Origin: Candidatus Krumholzibacteriia bacterium
Lineage (GTDB): Bacteria > Krumholzibacteriota > Krumholzibacteriia > LZORAL124-64-63
Reading direction: 5' to 3'
NCBI GenBank assembly: GCA_016744705.1
Contig: JADGDU010000011.1
Span: 62,001 to 126,000, forward strand
Length of the DNA stretch: 64,000 nt
Shown here: one piece after another, positions 1 to 10,200 of the stretch
Numbering within the stretch: position 1 is the stretch's first letter
Layout of the letters: the number at the start of each line of letters is the position of its first letter
Position numbers and translations under genes: made by a program
The notes under the pieces: model-generated
What the model was told of the DNA's origin: nothing
Database searches by the model: none
The model's input: the letters and a program-made list of their open reading frames with translations, nothing else

Positions 1-346
1 ACCTGCGTTCAGTCCAACGGAATGATTTTGGACAATTTTTTCTATAACTGTCTGGGGCATGGCTTCATTCCCGTTAGTAAGGACTTCAGATTGGTGATGG
101 CCCCAAAATTTCGTCTAATTTTAGGGATTGGTCCAGAGGAAAAACACTGCGACGGGATGATCAGTGAAGTGTGAGGTTAGGCTCAGCCTGCTCCCAAAAC
201 TTCCGAGCAGCGCAATACAATTCCCATTTTAATGATAATATGCTAGCATCTGGTCTTGGCCGGATGCATTTCTGCCCGGCCGTTAACCCCAAGAAAGGAA
301 TGGAATGATAACCAACTATTATTAACTGAAACGGAGGGAGACCGTT
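1..346. other. Intergenic region at left edge, no gene seen
   Basis: I see no convincing coding region here on either strand. The last 110 bases are AT-rich and contain a TAATGATAATAT stretch near 233-244 that could hold a -10 element for the gene starting at 347. An ACGGAGGGAG ribosome binding site lies at 331-340. A weak bulged inverted repeat (CCCAAAATT and AATTTTAGGG) lies near 103-127 and has no T-run. Confidence 0.5.
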
Positions 347-2926
347 ATGTTGCGCCGAATCTTATTTCTGGTCCTGGGCTTTAGTGTCCTGGGCATGATG
401 TTCTGGCTACCTACTTTTGACCGCACCGAAGACTCTCAATCCCAATTGCTGCCCTTGGAACAAACCAAAACATCGGAACCCCCGGCGATTCCTCGTAGCG
501 GGCCTGAATGGCAGCGCGAGTTTTTTAAGCGCTGGCACTACCCCCATGGAGCGGTGATGGACCAAACAGTTCATCAGTCGCTGTTGGAGGACGTGGCTAA
601 GTTGCCGGTGGTAGACCGGAAACGGGAGAAAACCGTAGGTCCTTGGGTGCAAGTGGGACCAGCGGGTATGGTCACGCCTGAGGGCGCGCGCTATTCAGGT
701 CGGGTGCTTGACCTGGATGCAGTGAGTGGGCAGGGCACCACCATCGCCTCGGCCAGTGGTGGCCTCTGGCGCTATAACCTGTTCACCCCCGTACCTTTGA
801 CTGATGACATCACTTCCCAGTGGACCAGCACCGTGGCCTACCACCCCACCAATCCGCAGACGATCCTGGTGGGCACAGGCGAATTCTGGATTCATGCGGG
901 TACGGGCATCTGGAAAAGCACCAACTCGGGTGAATCATGGTACCAAACCAATACTTCCACTGTCCCCAACACCGTTTTTCGAATCCGGTACAGCGACAAC
1001 GGCGCCATTGTGCATGCCGCTACAGAAGATGGCTATTATCGCTCTCTGGACGGCGGGGAAAACTGGGTCCGGCTGCGCCAAGGGGTCTTCACCGATTTGG
1101 CGATCCGGAAATTGGATAACGGCACCGAAGTCTTGTACGCCACGCTTTGGAACGAGGGATTATTTTACAGTGAAAACCAGGGAGGGAATTGGTACCGGGT
1201 CAACCATCAGTTCCTACCGACCACAACAATGAAACGCGGCGCGGTGGCGGTGGCTCCCTCGAACCCCAACGTCATTTTTGTGGCCATGAGCCAGCTAGTG
1301 GAAAACGGAGATGACGATTATTACGGCCTGTTGGGGATTTACAAGTCCATCGATGGGGGCGTGAACTGGTTGAATGTCACCCCGGCTGACAATTACATGG
1401 GAGCCCAAGCCTGGTATAACAACGTGATCTCAGTGTGCCCTACCAATGAATATCTGGTTTATGCCGGTGGGGTTACTCTTGTCCGCTCGACCAACGGCGG
1501 AGCCTCCTGGGAGTACGTCAATGATCCCCATTTGCACGTGGATTACCACGCCATGCAGTGGCATGAAAACGGGCAGTATTTCTGGATCGGTCATGACGGA
1601 GGCTGGTCATTTTCAAACAATCAAGGCGAGCCGGGGTCGTGGGCCTCAGGTTCCAATTATTTGCCCATTACTCAGTTTACTGAAATTGATGCCGGAGGGG
1701 TCATGCTGGGCATGGCGGCCTACTGCGGAGGCAGCCAGGATAACTCCATCTGTCTTAGCACCGATGGCGGCTCCAGTTGGGATTATCTCTTGGGTGGAGA
1801 TGGTGGAGGGGTGGAATTTGGCACGGCTGGATCGGACATCTGGATCCGCCTGGGGGTATTCAGCGACGGCATGGATTTCCACAGCCTTCGATCCCAGGAC
1901 GGGGGGGCCAGTTTCTTAGAAAACAACGAAGGGTTGGCCGCCTCGGGGACCTGGTACCCCGCGGTGCGGCGCAGTGGTGATGGGGTGATGTACACGCATT
2001 CAGGCAATAGCATCTACAGTCGGGAAAGTGGGGGAAGCACCTGGGTCGAAGAAACCACGGCCGGGGGAATGCCTTATTATGTGCGTGAGTTCACGGTGTC
2101 GCCAGTGGTGGGCCACGAAGTCATTTTTGCCTGCCTGGATTCCTATGGCAGTTACAAACTGGTGGCCAAGCAGGGAGGGCAGTGGTTCTACCGCAGCACC
2201 GGGTTGCCCAGCGGGGCCCAAGTGCGCAAGGTGGTGCCCCATCCGAATGATGTAGCCACCTGTTACGCTTTAATGGACGGCATGTCCTCGCCGGGGGAGA
2301 AGATCTTCAAGTCGGTGGAGCATGGCCAGAACTGGGTCAATATTACCGGGAACCTGCCCAACGTGCCCTTGGGCGACCTGGTGGTGCACCCAGACACCGA
2401 TGACATCATGTACGTGGGGACCGGAGGCTTTGGGTTCTTCCAAACTCACGATGGTGGGCTCCACTGGGAGGCGTGGAATACGGGCATACCTTCAGCGGTG
2501 GTGGTTACGGAAATGAAAACAGTGGATATGCGTCATTTCTTAAATGGTGGTTTCCATATCATGGCGGGAACCTACGGCCGCAGTATCTGGCGGCGGGACA
2601 TTAAGAACGACAGTGTCTCGGCGGTGGAAGGTGCGGTGCCGCAGAGCGGTATCATCGCGGAGCATATGGCAGCACCCAATCCTTTCAATGCCACGACCAC
2701 CATCCAATTTGAATTGGCGAAGGCCACCCGGGTGACGGTGGATGTGTACGACGTGGCGGGGCGCCGAGTGTTGGGGCTGTTGGCTGAAGAACGGCCAGAA
2801 GGCTCGCAGCAAGTGACCTGGGATGGCAAGGACCGGGCTGGCTCGGTGATGGCGTCAGGAAAATACCTGGTGCTTATTTCAGCGGGGGGGCAGTCGGTGA
2901 CGCAGAGTGTGATTTTGGCTAAGTGA
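347..2926 (+). CDS. Secreted BNR-repeat (sialidase/sortilin-fold) protein with C-terminal FlgD-like sorting domain
   Basis: The 859-residue protein starts with a hydrophobic export segment (about residues 5-21). Beta-propeller repeats of the Asp-box type follow, visible as KSTNSGESW, RSLDGGENW, KSIDGGVNW, RSTNGGASW, LSTDGGSSW and RSQDGGASF. The last 80 residues carry NPFNATTTIQFELA and end in ASGKYLVLISAGG, the FlgD-Ig/type IX-like tail found on many secreted proteins of FCB-group bacteria. The ATG is 6 bases after a GGAGGGAG ribosome site. The propeller fold and export are well supported. The ligand or substrate is unknown, and no sialidase catalytic set could be identified, so I would not call it an enzyme. 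It stands alone, facing a convergent CBS gene. Confidence 0.85.
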   Translation: MLRRILFLVLGFSVLGMMFWLPTFDRTEDSQSQLLPLEQTKTSEPPAIPRSGPEWQREFFKRWHYPHGAVMDQTVHQSLLEDVAKLPVVDRKREKTVGPWVQVGPAGMVTPEGARYSGRVLDLDAVSGQGTTIASASGGLWRYNLFTPVPLTDDITSQWTSTVAYHPTNPQTILVGTGEFWIHAGTGIWKSTNSGESWYQTNTSTVPNTVFRIRYSDNGAIVHAATEDGYYRSLDGGENWVRLRQGVFTDLAIRKLDNGTEVLYATLWNEGLFYSENQGGNWYRVNHQFLPTTTMKRGAVAVAPSNPNVIFVAMSQLVENGDDDYYGLLGIYKSIDGGVNWLNVTPADNYMGAQAWYNNVISVCPTNEYLVYAGGVTLVRSTNGGASWEYVNDPHLHVDYHAMQWHENGQYFWIGHDGGWSFSNNQGEPGSWASGSNYLPITQFTEIDAGGVMLGMAAYCGGSQDNSICLSTDGGSSWDYLLGGDGGGVEFGTAGSDIWIRLGVFSDGMDFHSLRSQDGGASFLENNEGLAASGTWYPAVRRSGDGVMYTHSGNSIYSRESGGSTWVEETTAGGMPYYVREFTVSPVVGHEVIFACLDSYGSYKLVAKQGGQWFYRSTGLPSGAQVRKVVPHPNDVATCYALMDGMSSPGEKIFKSVEHGQNWVNITGNLPNVPLGDLVVHPDTDDIMYVGTGGFGFFQTHDGGLHWEAWNTGIPSAVVVTEMKTVDMRHFLNGGFHIMAGTYGRSIWRRDIKNDSVSAVEGAVPQSGIIAEHMAAPNPFNATTTIQFELAKATRVTVDVYDVAGRRVLGLLAEERPEGSQQVTWDGKDRAGSVMASGKYLVLISAGGQSVTQSVILAK

Positions 2927-2932
2927 AGGAGT

Positions 2933-2965
2933 TCTCTGGGCCACTCAATTAGAGTGGCCCAGAGA
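2933..2965. terminator. Perfect 14-bp hairpin between convergent genes
   Basis: TCTCTGGGCCACTC (2933-2946) pairs with GAGTGGCCCAGAGA (2952-2965) around a 5-base loop. It lies 6 bases after the stop of the BNR gene and 8 bases before the end of the minus-strand CBS gene. No T-run follows on either strand, so it is a terminator-like or transcript-end-protecting hairpin rather than a canonical intrinsic terminator. Confidence 0.6.
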
Positions 2966-2972
2966 GGATAGC

Positions 2973-3434
2973 CTAGGCGTTGTTTGAGGCGGGGCCGGGG
3001 TAAGAATCGTTGATATAGTCTTCCAGGGTGTTGATGTGAATTTCCTGGTTCTGGCTGATTTGCTTGACTAAATCACCGATGCTGACAATGCCACTGAGCT
3101 TGCCCTCAATCAAAACGGGGATGTGCCGGATGCGGGCCGAAGTCATGATGGCCATGACCGAATCCAAAGAGGTTTCGGGAGTCACATAGATCACTTTGCG
3201 AGTCATCAGCTTGTGGACGGGAGTTGTTTTGGCATCGCCATTGTCGGCAGCCATGTAGCGTAGGTAATCCCGTTCGGTGACGATGCCTTTGATGGTATCA
3301 TCTTCCACCACCAGAACGGCACCGATCAGTTTGTCGACCATGAGGGTGACAGCTTCGAAAAGTGTATTTTCCGGGGCGATGGTGTGCACGGTGCTATCGC
3401 TCTTGGAGTTAAGCAATTCCAAAATGGTCCGCAT
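2973..3434 (-). CDS. CBS-domain pair protein
   Basis: The 153-residue protein consists almost only of two CBS motifs (about residues 8-60 and 75-130), marked by LIGAVLVVEDDTIKGIVTERD and RIRHIPVLIEGKLSGIVSIGD-type strands. Such stand-alone CBS pairs usually bind adenine nucleotides and act as energy sensors or as regulatory modules of other proteins. I chose the ATG at 3434 because AGGAGG lies 6 bases upstream (3441-3446). An in-frame Met 18 codons earlier (3488) has no such site. No catalytic domain is attached, and the partner is not evident from the neighbours. It is transcribed divergently from the unknown gene at 3599. Confidence 0.88.
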   Translation of the reverse strand: MRTILELLNSKSDSTVHTIAPENTLFEAVTLMVDKLIGAVLVVEDDTIKGIVTERDYLRYMAADNGDAKTTPVHKLMTRKVIYVTPETSLDSVMAIMTSARIRHIPVLIEGKLSGIVSIGDLVKQISQNQEIHINTLEDYINDSYPGPASNNA

Positions 3435-3598
3435 TTGTATCCTCCTGCTCTTGGTCAAGTTCTGTAGATCTTGACATGATAGTCTCAAGCGCTATTAGCC
3501 GCCATAGTGTCATAAGGTTGGCCTGGACGCCCCTGAAGCCCTATCATGGTCTGGCAGTATCAATGACCAGAGAAAACACAGACGATGGGGAATGCGCC

Positions 3599-4063
3599 AT
3601 GTATGAAGATTTTGAAGATTTAAGAGACAATTGCCCCGTTGAGATTAAAGCCGACATCGCTCTGGATTTCACTCATGCAGACATGGATAAACTGACGGCT
3701 TTCTGGCCCCTGACCAGCGATGGGGAATTTCGTCTTTATCTGACCCAGCGGGTTTCGGATTTTTGGGAGCGGGCTGTGCGCACTCGCGGTGGGGACAAAG
3801 TGCCCGAAGATTGTCTGGCCATGGCCATTCTGGTGGACAGCTTTCAGGACCTGGATATGGGGCACAGTTTGTATCTGGAATTGCACGCATATTGCGGCAC
3901 CGAGGCAGTGGGTGAACTGACCTGGGATACTTTTGATGAATCTGATTTGGAAAAAGAATTTATGAAAGTTCTGCCGGGTCAGGTGGCTGATCTTATTGCT
4001 CAGATGTCACCGGCACCAGGCATTGTTTGTGAAATTGAAATTACCGAGGTGGCCGAACTCTAA
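3599..4063 (+). CDS. Hypothetical acidic cytoplasmic protein
   Basis: I do not recognise this protein. From the ATG at 3599 it has 154 residues, is strongly acidic, and has no signal peptide or membrane segment. It alternates predicted helices and strands and ends in an EIEITEVAEL strand. The open frame extends to 3476, with Met codons at 3476 and 3563. I prefer 3599 because GGGGA lies about 8 bases upstream and the sequence before it looks non-coding. It is divergent from the CBS gene and convergent with the DUF255 gene. Its stop codon lies inside the hairpin at 4047-4079. Confidence 0.6.
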   Translation: MYEDFEDLRDNCPVEIKADIALDFTHADMDKLTAFWPLTSDGEFRLYLTQRVSDFWERAVRTRGGDKVPEDCLAMAILVDSFQDLDMGHSLYLELHAYCGTEAVGELTWDTFDESDLEKEFMKVLPGQVADLIAQMSPAPGIVCEIEITEVAEL

Positions 4064-4079
4064 GAGTCCGGGGCCACCT
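4047..4079. terminator. Hairpin overlapping the stop codon of the hypothetical gene
   Basis: AGGTGGCC (4047-4054) pairs with GGCCACCT (4072-4079), and ACTC pairs with GAGT inside around a TAA loop that is the stop codon. It lies between convergent genes and has no T-run, so termination is plausible but not certain. Confidence 0.45.
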
Positions 4080-4098
4080 GATAAGTTGATTGCTGCCC

Positions 4099-6249
4099 TC
4101 AATCCACATCCGCAAATACCTGTTCCAACATCACCGCCGAATCCTGTGTGGGGGCCTTGCAGGTTCCGTACTCACAGACATAGGCGGTGGTTTTTCCATC
4201 CACGGCAACTTTGCTGTCCAGGGCCGGCGCTATTTGTAATAATTCTTTATCTGGACCATTCTCGGGCACCAGACAGCAAACTGCATTGGCAGGCAGTCGG
4301 GTCATCAGGGCTTCAAACATCTCTCCCCGCTCACCGGCAATCACCACACTGTAATATTGGCTTATTACTTTTCTGGCAGCATCACAGGACCACGCCATTT
4401 CAAAACCGGCGCGATTCAACAAACCTGCCTGGGTGTTCAGTTGGACTTTGGCTTCGTTCAGATAGACCGTCTCTCCAGTGATGGCGGTCAAGCGGATGAG
4501 GTTCTGCAGCATCACTGCATTGCCCGAAGGGATGACACTGTCGAAGTGTTCTACGCGCCTGCCAAGAGGAGCGTTTGTACCAGCTGAGGTCATGTAAAAA
4601 CTGCCCTCGGCTTTGGCAAAATCTTCTCTGGTGTGATCTACCAGTTCTTTGGCCACCTGGAGGTAGGAAGTCTTTCCAGTGACCTGGTACAGTTCCAGCA
4701 GGGCATCTGTCAGGAACGCGTAATCATCCAGAATGGCCTCGCCGCTGACCCGGCCTTCGGAGGAAGACCTCAACAACAGACCTTCTTTGTTCCGGTGAGT
4801 AGCGAGGATGAAGGCGGTGGCTTTTTCAGCAGCCTCGAGGTACTTCTGTTTTCCTGTGGTAGCGTATGCCTGGGCCAGGGCGGTAATGGTCAAACCATTC
4901 CAGGAAGTAATAATTTTGAGATCCAGCCCGGGGGGCGTTCTCTTCTCGCGGACAGTGCGCAGCGTTTGGCGGTGTTTGGCCAATAACCCGTCTTCATCTT
5001 TCTTACCTGGACGACGAGTCAGCACACTTTTTCCCGTGTGTTCAAAATTTCCTTGGGCATCCACTCCCAGCACATCAGCCAGGGCCTTGCCGTCCTCTTT
5101 ACCTACGGCGTCGGTAATATCTTTTTCATCCCAAATGTAATAAGTGCCTTCTTCGCCACCGCTGTCGGCGTCGTAACTGCCATAGAACCCTCCATCATCG
5201 GAACGCATCTCCCGCATGAGGAAATCCAGCACGTCGGTGCCGGTGGTAATAAAATCTTCGCGGCCAAAAACGGCGCCGGCCTCAAGGTACAAGCTGGCCA
5301 GTTGGCCGTTATCATAAAGCATCTTCTCGAAATGAGGCACGGTCCAGTTGGGGTCTACTGTGTACCGATGGAACCCGCCGCCTACATGGTCGTAAATGCC
5401 ACCGCCTTGCATGGCTTCCAGAGTTTTGAGGAGCATGTGCTCCAGTTTCTCATCGCTGGCATGGCGGTACTCGTGCAGCAAAAAACGCCACCGCGCGGGG
5501 GTGGGGAATTTCTGGCTCTGCTGGAATCCACCATTAGCCTGGTCAAAAGCTTCATGGGCTTTCTCAACTACATTGATGAGGATGGATCCATCCAGTTTGG
5601 TGCCGTCATGGGTTTGCAAATTGGATGAGGCTGCGATGCGTTGGGCTACAGTGTTGCCCTGTTCGTCCAGTTCTGATCGGCGCGTCAGGAATATCTGGTT
5701 GATTTGTCCAACCAAATTCATGAACTGGTCGTGGGGGAAATAGGTGCCGCCGTGGAACGGTTTCAGCTCCGGTGTCAGGAACACCGACATGGGCCAACCA
5801 CCGCGCCCGGTCATCATTTGTACCGCTTCCATGTATACAGCGTCCAAATCAGGGCGTTCTTCCCGGTCCACTTTTATGCAAATGAAGTTTTCATTCATGA
5901 AACTGGCCACATCGTCATGTTCAAAGACTTCGTGCTCCATGACATGGCACCAATGGCAGGATGAGTAACCAATGGACAGAAAAATGGGTTTGTCCTCATC
6001 CCTGGCCCGTTTGAGGGCTTTTTCACCCCAAGGGTACCAATCCAGAGGGTTGTAGGCATGTTGCTGCAGGTACAGGGAGGGCTCATTGAGCAAGTGATTG
6101 CCATGGGTGCGGATGTTTTCCGGTGTCCGTGGGCCTGCAAAGGGAGTGGGATCCTGTTGAGCATTTGTCATTTTACAACCAGTCGGAAAGAATGAGATGG
6201 CCACCAGGAGGGCCAAAATGAGAGTAGTTTTCATGATTCCAGTTTTCAT
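4099..6249 (-). CDS. DUF255 (YyaL/SSP411-type) thioredoxin-domain lipoprotein
   Basis: The 716-residue protein has an N-terminal export signal ending in a lipobox-like FPTGC, so it is probably a lipoprotein. A DUF255 thioredoxin-fold domain follows, with the family's [10 protein letters not shown] active-site motif at about residues 95-105. The rest is the alpha/alpha-toroid (six-hairpin glycosidase-like) repeat region, with [12 protein letters not shown] and [15 protein letters not shown]. The family is widespread but its function is not established; links to thiol redox and sugar metabolism have been proposed. ATGs at 6249 and 6234 are both possible starts, and neither has a strong ribosome site. 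Export is unusual, because many family members are cytoplasmic. Confidence 0.88.
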   Translation of the reverse strand: MKTGIMKTTLILALLVAISFFPTGCKMTNAQQDPTPFAGPRTPENIRTHGNHLLNEPSLYLQQHAYNPLDWYPWGEKALKRARDEDKPIFLSIGYSSCHWCHVMEHEVFEHDDVASFMNENFICIKVDREERPDLDAVYMEAVQMMTGRGGWPMSVFLTPELKPFHGGTYFPHDQFMNLVGQINQIFLTRRSELDEQGNTVAQRIAASSNLQTHDGTKLDGSILINVVEKAHEAFDQANGGFQQSQKFPTPARWRFLLHEYRHASDEKLEHMLLKTLEAMQGGGIYDHVGGGFHRYTVDPNWTVPHFEKMLYDNGQLASLYLEAGAVFGREDFITTGTDVLDFLMREMRSDDGGFYGSYDADSGGEEGTYYIWDEKDITDAVGKEDGKALADVLGVDAQGNFEHTGKSVLTRRPGKKDEDGLLAKHRQTLRTVREKRTPPGLDLKIITSWNGLTITALAQAYATTGKQKYLEAAEKATAFILATHRNKEGLLLRSSSEGRVSGEAILDDYAFLTDALLELYQVTGKTSYLQVAKELVDHTREDFAKAEGSFYMTSAGTNAPLGRRVEHFDSVIPSGNAVMLQNLIRLTAITGETVYLNEAKVQLNTQAGLLNRAGFEMAWSCDAARKVISQYYSVVIAGERGEMFEALMTRLPANAVCCLVPENGPDKELLQIAPALDSKVAVDGKTTAYVCEYGTCKAPTQDSAVMLEQVFADVD

Positions 6250-6559
6250 GCATTGAAAGGGGAGTTTTTGGATATATTAGGCTCATTTTACCACGCCGCC
6301 ACCCAAAAGAAGCCCCTGGGCCTGAGTAGGGCTTCATTTAAACGCCCATTTAAAGCCTAAAATGTGGCTCTATTATAAAGTTTAAAAAACTCCTGTTTTT
6401 TCCGTTGTCAGGGAATTGTCATCGGCTTATCATGCAACCTGCAAAATTAAAAAAGCAACAAGGTGAATGAAGGTTCGCCTTGAGTCCTGCTGTCATGTAG
6501 GGCACATTGATGACGATAGATAAAGTTTCTATGTAGATAGTGTGTGGCATTCCTCGACG
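6250..6559. other. Regulatory region upstream of the complex III operon
   Basis: This is a non-coding gap between the divergent DUF255 gene and actA. It holds an exact 8-base direct repeat, CATTTAAA, at 6335-6342 and 6347-6354 (12-base period), and the promoter-like pair listed separately. A TTGAT at 6507-6511 with a poor second half (ATAGA) is a weak FNR-type half site only. No small ORF is convincing. Confidence 0.5.
6405..6433 (+). promoter_or_regulatory. Sigma-70-like promoter for the act operon
   Basis: TTGTCA (6405-6410) and TATCAT (6428-6433) are separated by exactly 17 bases, and each matches the consensus at 5 of 6 positions. A start near 6440 would leave a leader of about 120 bases before actA. 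Pattern-based prediction only. Confidence 0.5.
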
Positions 6560-7285
6560 ATGAAGGGGGCGAGTCGCTTGGCTCCGGAAAACCAAGATCT
6601 CAATTCGGGTTCTAACCCTGATCCCGGTACAACCACTGACAGATTTGTCTTCCCCAAATGGGCTAACCTATTACGAGAAGGGACAGCAGCGCTGGCCCTG
6701 GGTGGGCTTGTCTTTGCAGTGGTCTTGATTACAGGGGTTTTCTCCCCGGAAATGTCGGCTATAGGTTATGCCCCGGTCCAGCCGGTGGAATACAGCCATG
6801 CGCTGCATGTGGGTGAACTGGGCATTGATTGCCGATATTGCCATACCAGTGTGGAAACTACGGCTAAGGCCAATATTCCACCTACGGCAACCTGTATGAA
6901 CTGCCACGCTTATATCAAAACCGAAAGCGCCAAATTGGCCTTGGTGTTTGAGAGTGCGGAAAAAGGCACGCCCATTCCCTGGGTGCGGGTCCACGACCTG
7001 CCTGATTTCGTGTATTTCAACCATGCAGGTCACATCCAGTCGGGTGTGGGCTGTGTCAGTTGTCATGGCCGGGTAGACAATATGGAAGTCGTCGAGCAGA
7101 CCGAGGCCCTGACTATGGGCTGGTGTTTGCGTTGTCACCGGGCGCCAGAAGAAAATCTGCGGCCCCGGGAGTTTGTGACCACCATGGATTGGAAGGCTCC
7201 GGGAGATCCGGTGGCCCTTGGTGCTGAGTTGCGTAAGGAACACCAGATTGAACCGTCGGAAGACTGTTCCACCTGTCACCGTTAG
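6560..7285 (+). CDS. actA: Alternative complex III subunit ActA, membrane-anchored pentahaem cytochrome c
   Basis: This is the first gene of the quinol:electron-acceptor oxidoreductase (alternative complex III) operon. Counting from the ATG at 6560 (241 residues), one membrane helix lies at about residues 38-61. Five CXXCH haem motifs follow (CRYCH, CMNCH, CVSCH, CLRCH, CSTCH) at about 91, 112, 155, 179 and 236. Five c-haems and an N-terminal anchor are the ActA pattern; it moves electrons from the ActB module toward periplasmic acceptors. The start is uncertain: a GTG at 6542 would add six residues, and neither has a clear ribosome site. ActB follows after 12 bases. Confidence 0.92.
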   Translation: MKGASRLAPENQDLNSGSNPDPGTTTDRFVFPKWANLLREGTAALALGGLVFAVVLITGVFSPEMSAIGYAPVQPVEYSHALHVGELGIDCRYCHTSVETTAKANIPPTATCMNCHAYIKTESAKLALVFESAEKGTPIPWVRVHDLPDFVYFNHAGHIQSGVGCVSCHGRVDNMEVVEQTEALTMGWCLRCHRAPEENLRPREFVTTMDWKAPGDPVALGAELRKEHQIEPSEDCSTCHR

Positions 7286-7297
7286 GGAAGGTTACGA

Positions 7298-10200
7298 ATG
7301 TCGGAGATCATGAACGACCAGAGCGGAAAGAACTACTGGAGAAGCCTGCAGGAGTTGGCTGATACCGATGAGTTCCGTGACCAACTGGAAAATGAATTCC
7401 CCGGTGGCATTGATGCGCCGGTCAGCGGGATGACCCGCCGTCGTTTCCTTCAGGTTATGTCTGCATCCATTGCCATGGTTTCCCTGGCAGGGTGCCGCTG
7501 GCCCGAAGAAACGATTATGCCTTATGCCAAACGGCCAGAGGGTATGGATCCTGGCACGACCCAGAGATTTGCCACAACCATGGAGATGGGGCCAGTCTCA
7601 ACGGCTGTCTTGGCAACTAGTTACGACGGGCGTCCCATCAAAATTGATGGCAACCCTGATTTTAAGCTGAGCCAGGGCGCCACCAGTGCTTTTGCCCAGG
7701 CCAGTGTGCTGGATCTTTACGATCCGAACCGCAGCGTGGCTGTCATTCGGCGCGATGGTAGTACCATCACCAACCCTTCGTGGGACGATTTCCTGGCCGA
7801 AGCCAAAAATTTGAAGCGCACCACCAAAAAAATGGCGGTGTTGACCGAAGTGACCACTTCTCCTGCTGCCTGGTACACCATGGGGCGCATGGCCAGCAAG
7901 GGTGCCAAAATTTACACTTGGGAAGCCGTCTGCAGAGTTGGGGAAATTAAGGGAGCCGCTCAGGCTTTCGGGACTCCTGCCAAAACGCAGCTGGATCTGA
8001 CCAAGGCCCAGGTTATTGTGGATTTCGACGCCAACATGATGCAGGACCATCCCACGGCCCTGCGCAATGCCCGGCAATTTGCCGAGGGGCGCCGCGCCGA
8101 AACCGGTCACATGAACCGCCTCTATTGCTACGAGAACTCCTTCAGCATCACCGGTGGTCAGGCTGATCATCGATTCCCCACCGTTGCCGGAGATATTGGC
8201 GCCGCAGTGTGGGCCCTGGCTGCTGAACTGGTTCTGGCTGAAGGTTTGCCTTTGCCGGCCGGAGCCGGATTCACACGGAACGATTTGAAAAAATGGCAAC
8301 ACCACCACGCGGGCACTGAGCACGTGGGGGCCCTGGCCAAAGACTTGATGGCTAACCGTGGGCATAGTTTGCTTCTGGCGGGTATGCGCCAGTCGGCAGA
8401 TGTGCACGCCATGGTCTACGCCTTAAATGAGGCTTTGGGTAATGCTGGTAATGCCATCAGCTACCTGCCCATGGAAATGCCTGCTTTCCAGGATCTCAGC
8501 CAGCTTGTGGCCGACCTGAACGCAGGAAAATTTGAAACGCTGGTCATTCTGGGCGGCAACCCCGTCTACAACGCACCAGTGGATCTGAAGTTTGGCGTGG
8601 CCATGATGAAGGCCGCCAACCGGGTTCACCTCAGCGATTCAGATAACGCCACTTCTCAGCTTTGCACCTGGCACATTCCCCGGGCTCATTACCTGGAGAG
8701 TTGGGGCGACGCCATGGCTTGGGATGGCACCTATATGGCCGTCCAGCCCCTCATTCAGCCACTCTTTGGTGGCAAAACCACTGGGGAAGTGCTGTCAGCC
8801 CTAAATTCCCGTAAGCCCAGCAAAGCCTATGATGTCATCAGGTCTTCTTTTGCCAACATGGTCAACGGCTCCCCCCGGGTACCCAAGAACAACGCGGCTT
8901 TTGAAAAACGCTGGAAACGTTTCATGCACGATGGCCATATGAATCTCAATGGTGGTCCGGTTGCAAGTGCGTTACCCCTGAAGGGCAATGCCATTGCCGC
9001 ACCTGCCATAGGTCATGGGCTTTCAGCAGAGAACCTGGAAGTCAGTTTTGCTCTGGATCAGTCGGTCTTTGATGGCCGCTTTGCAAACAACGCCTGGCTG
9101 CAGGAACTGCCCGATTTCATGACCAAACTGACCTGGGACAATGCTGCCCTGATCAGCCCGGCCACGGCCGATGAACTGGACGTCAAACATGGCGACCTGG
9201 TGGAACTGGACTACGCGGGCAACAAGCTTGAAATGGCTGTGTATGTCTTGCCCGGTCAGGCAAAATATTCAGTCACTCTGAATCTGGGTTACGGCCGTGA
9301 CGACTCAGGACAAGTGGCCCAGGGCGCCGGTTTCGATACTTACAAATTGCGTACCTGGAAAAACCAGAATTCTGCCGAGGGTTTGAAGATTACTCCCACC
9401 GGCGGTTCTTACCAATTAGCCACCACCCAGGATCACCACGCCATCGACACCGCCGGTGCTGATGAAATCCAAAAGCGCGTGCCTGCCCTGGTGCGTGAAG
9501 GCACTCTTGATGATTACAACAGTCATCCTGAGTTTGTGGATCACCTGGGTCTGCACCACCCGCCGCTGGTCTCGCTCTGGAAAGAGCATGAGTACAACGG
9601 TCACAAGTGGGGCATGGCCATCGATCTGAACGTTTGCAATGGCTGCAACGCCTGCATCCTCGGTTGCCAGAGTGAAAACAATGTGGCTGTCGTCGGTAAA
9701 GACGAAGTGGCTCGTGGCCGCGAGATGAGCTGGCTGCGTCTGGATCGCTACTTCATGGGCGACATGGAAGATCCTACATGCGTGCAACAGCCTGTGGGTT
9801 GTGTGCAGTGTGAGATGGCTCCTTGCGAACAGGTTTGTCCTGTGGCAGCGACCATGCATACGGACGAGGGCCTCAACGCCATGGTTTATAACCGTTGCGT
9901 GGGAACTCGTTACTGTTCCAATAACTGCCCATACAAGGTGCGGCGCTTCAATTGGTTCAACAATTTTGAAGACCTCACCGATGTGGAGCGATTGGTTCTG
10001 AACCCCGATGTGACTGTGCGCGCCCGTGGCGTCATGGAAAAATGCAGCTACTGCGTGCAGCGTATTGAAGGCGCACGCGTGACGGCTCGGGTGGAAGGCC
10101 GCGATATCCAGGATGGCGACATCACGCCGGCTTGCGCCGAAACCTGTCCTGTGGATGCGATCACTTTCGGTGATCTGAATGACTCGAAGAGCCGGGTCAG

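Noticed and set aside
6507..6520. Possible FNR site upstream of actA
   Set aside because: The left half TTGAT is perfect but the right half matches only 3 of 5 bases.
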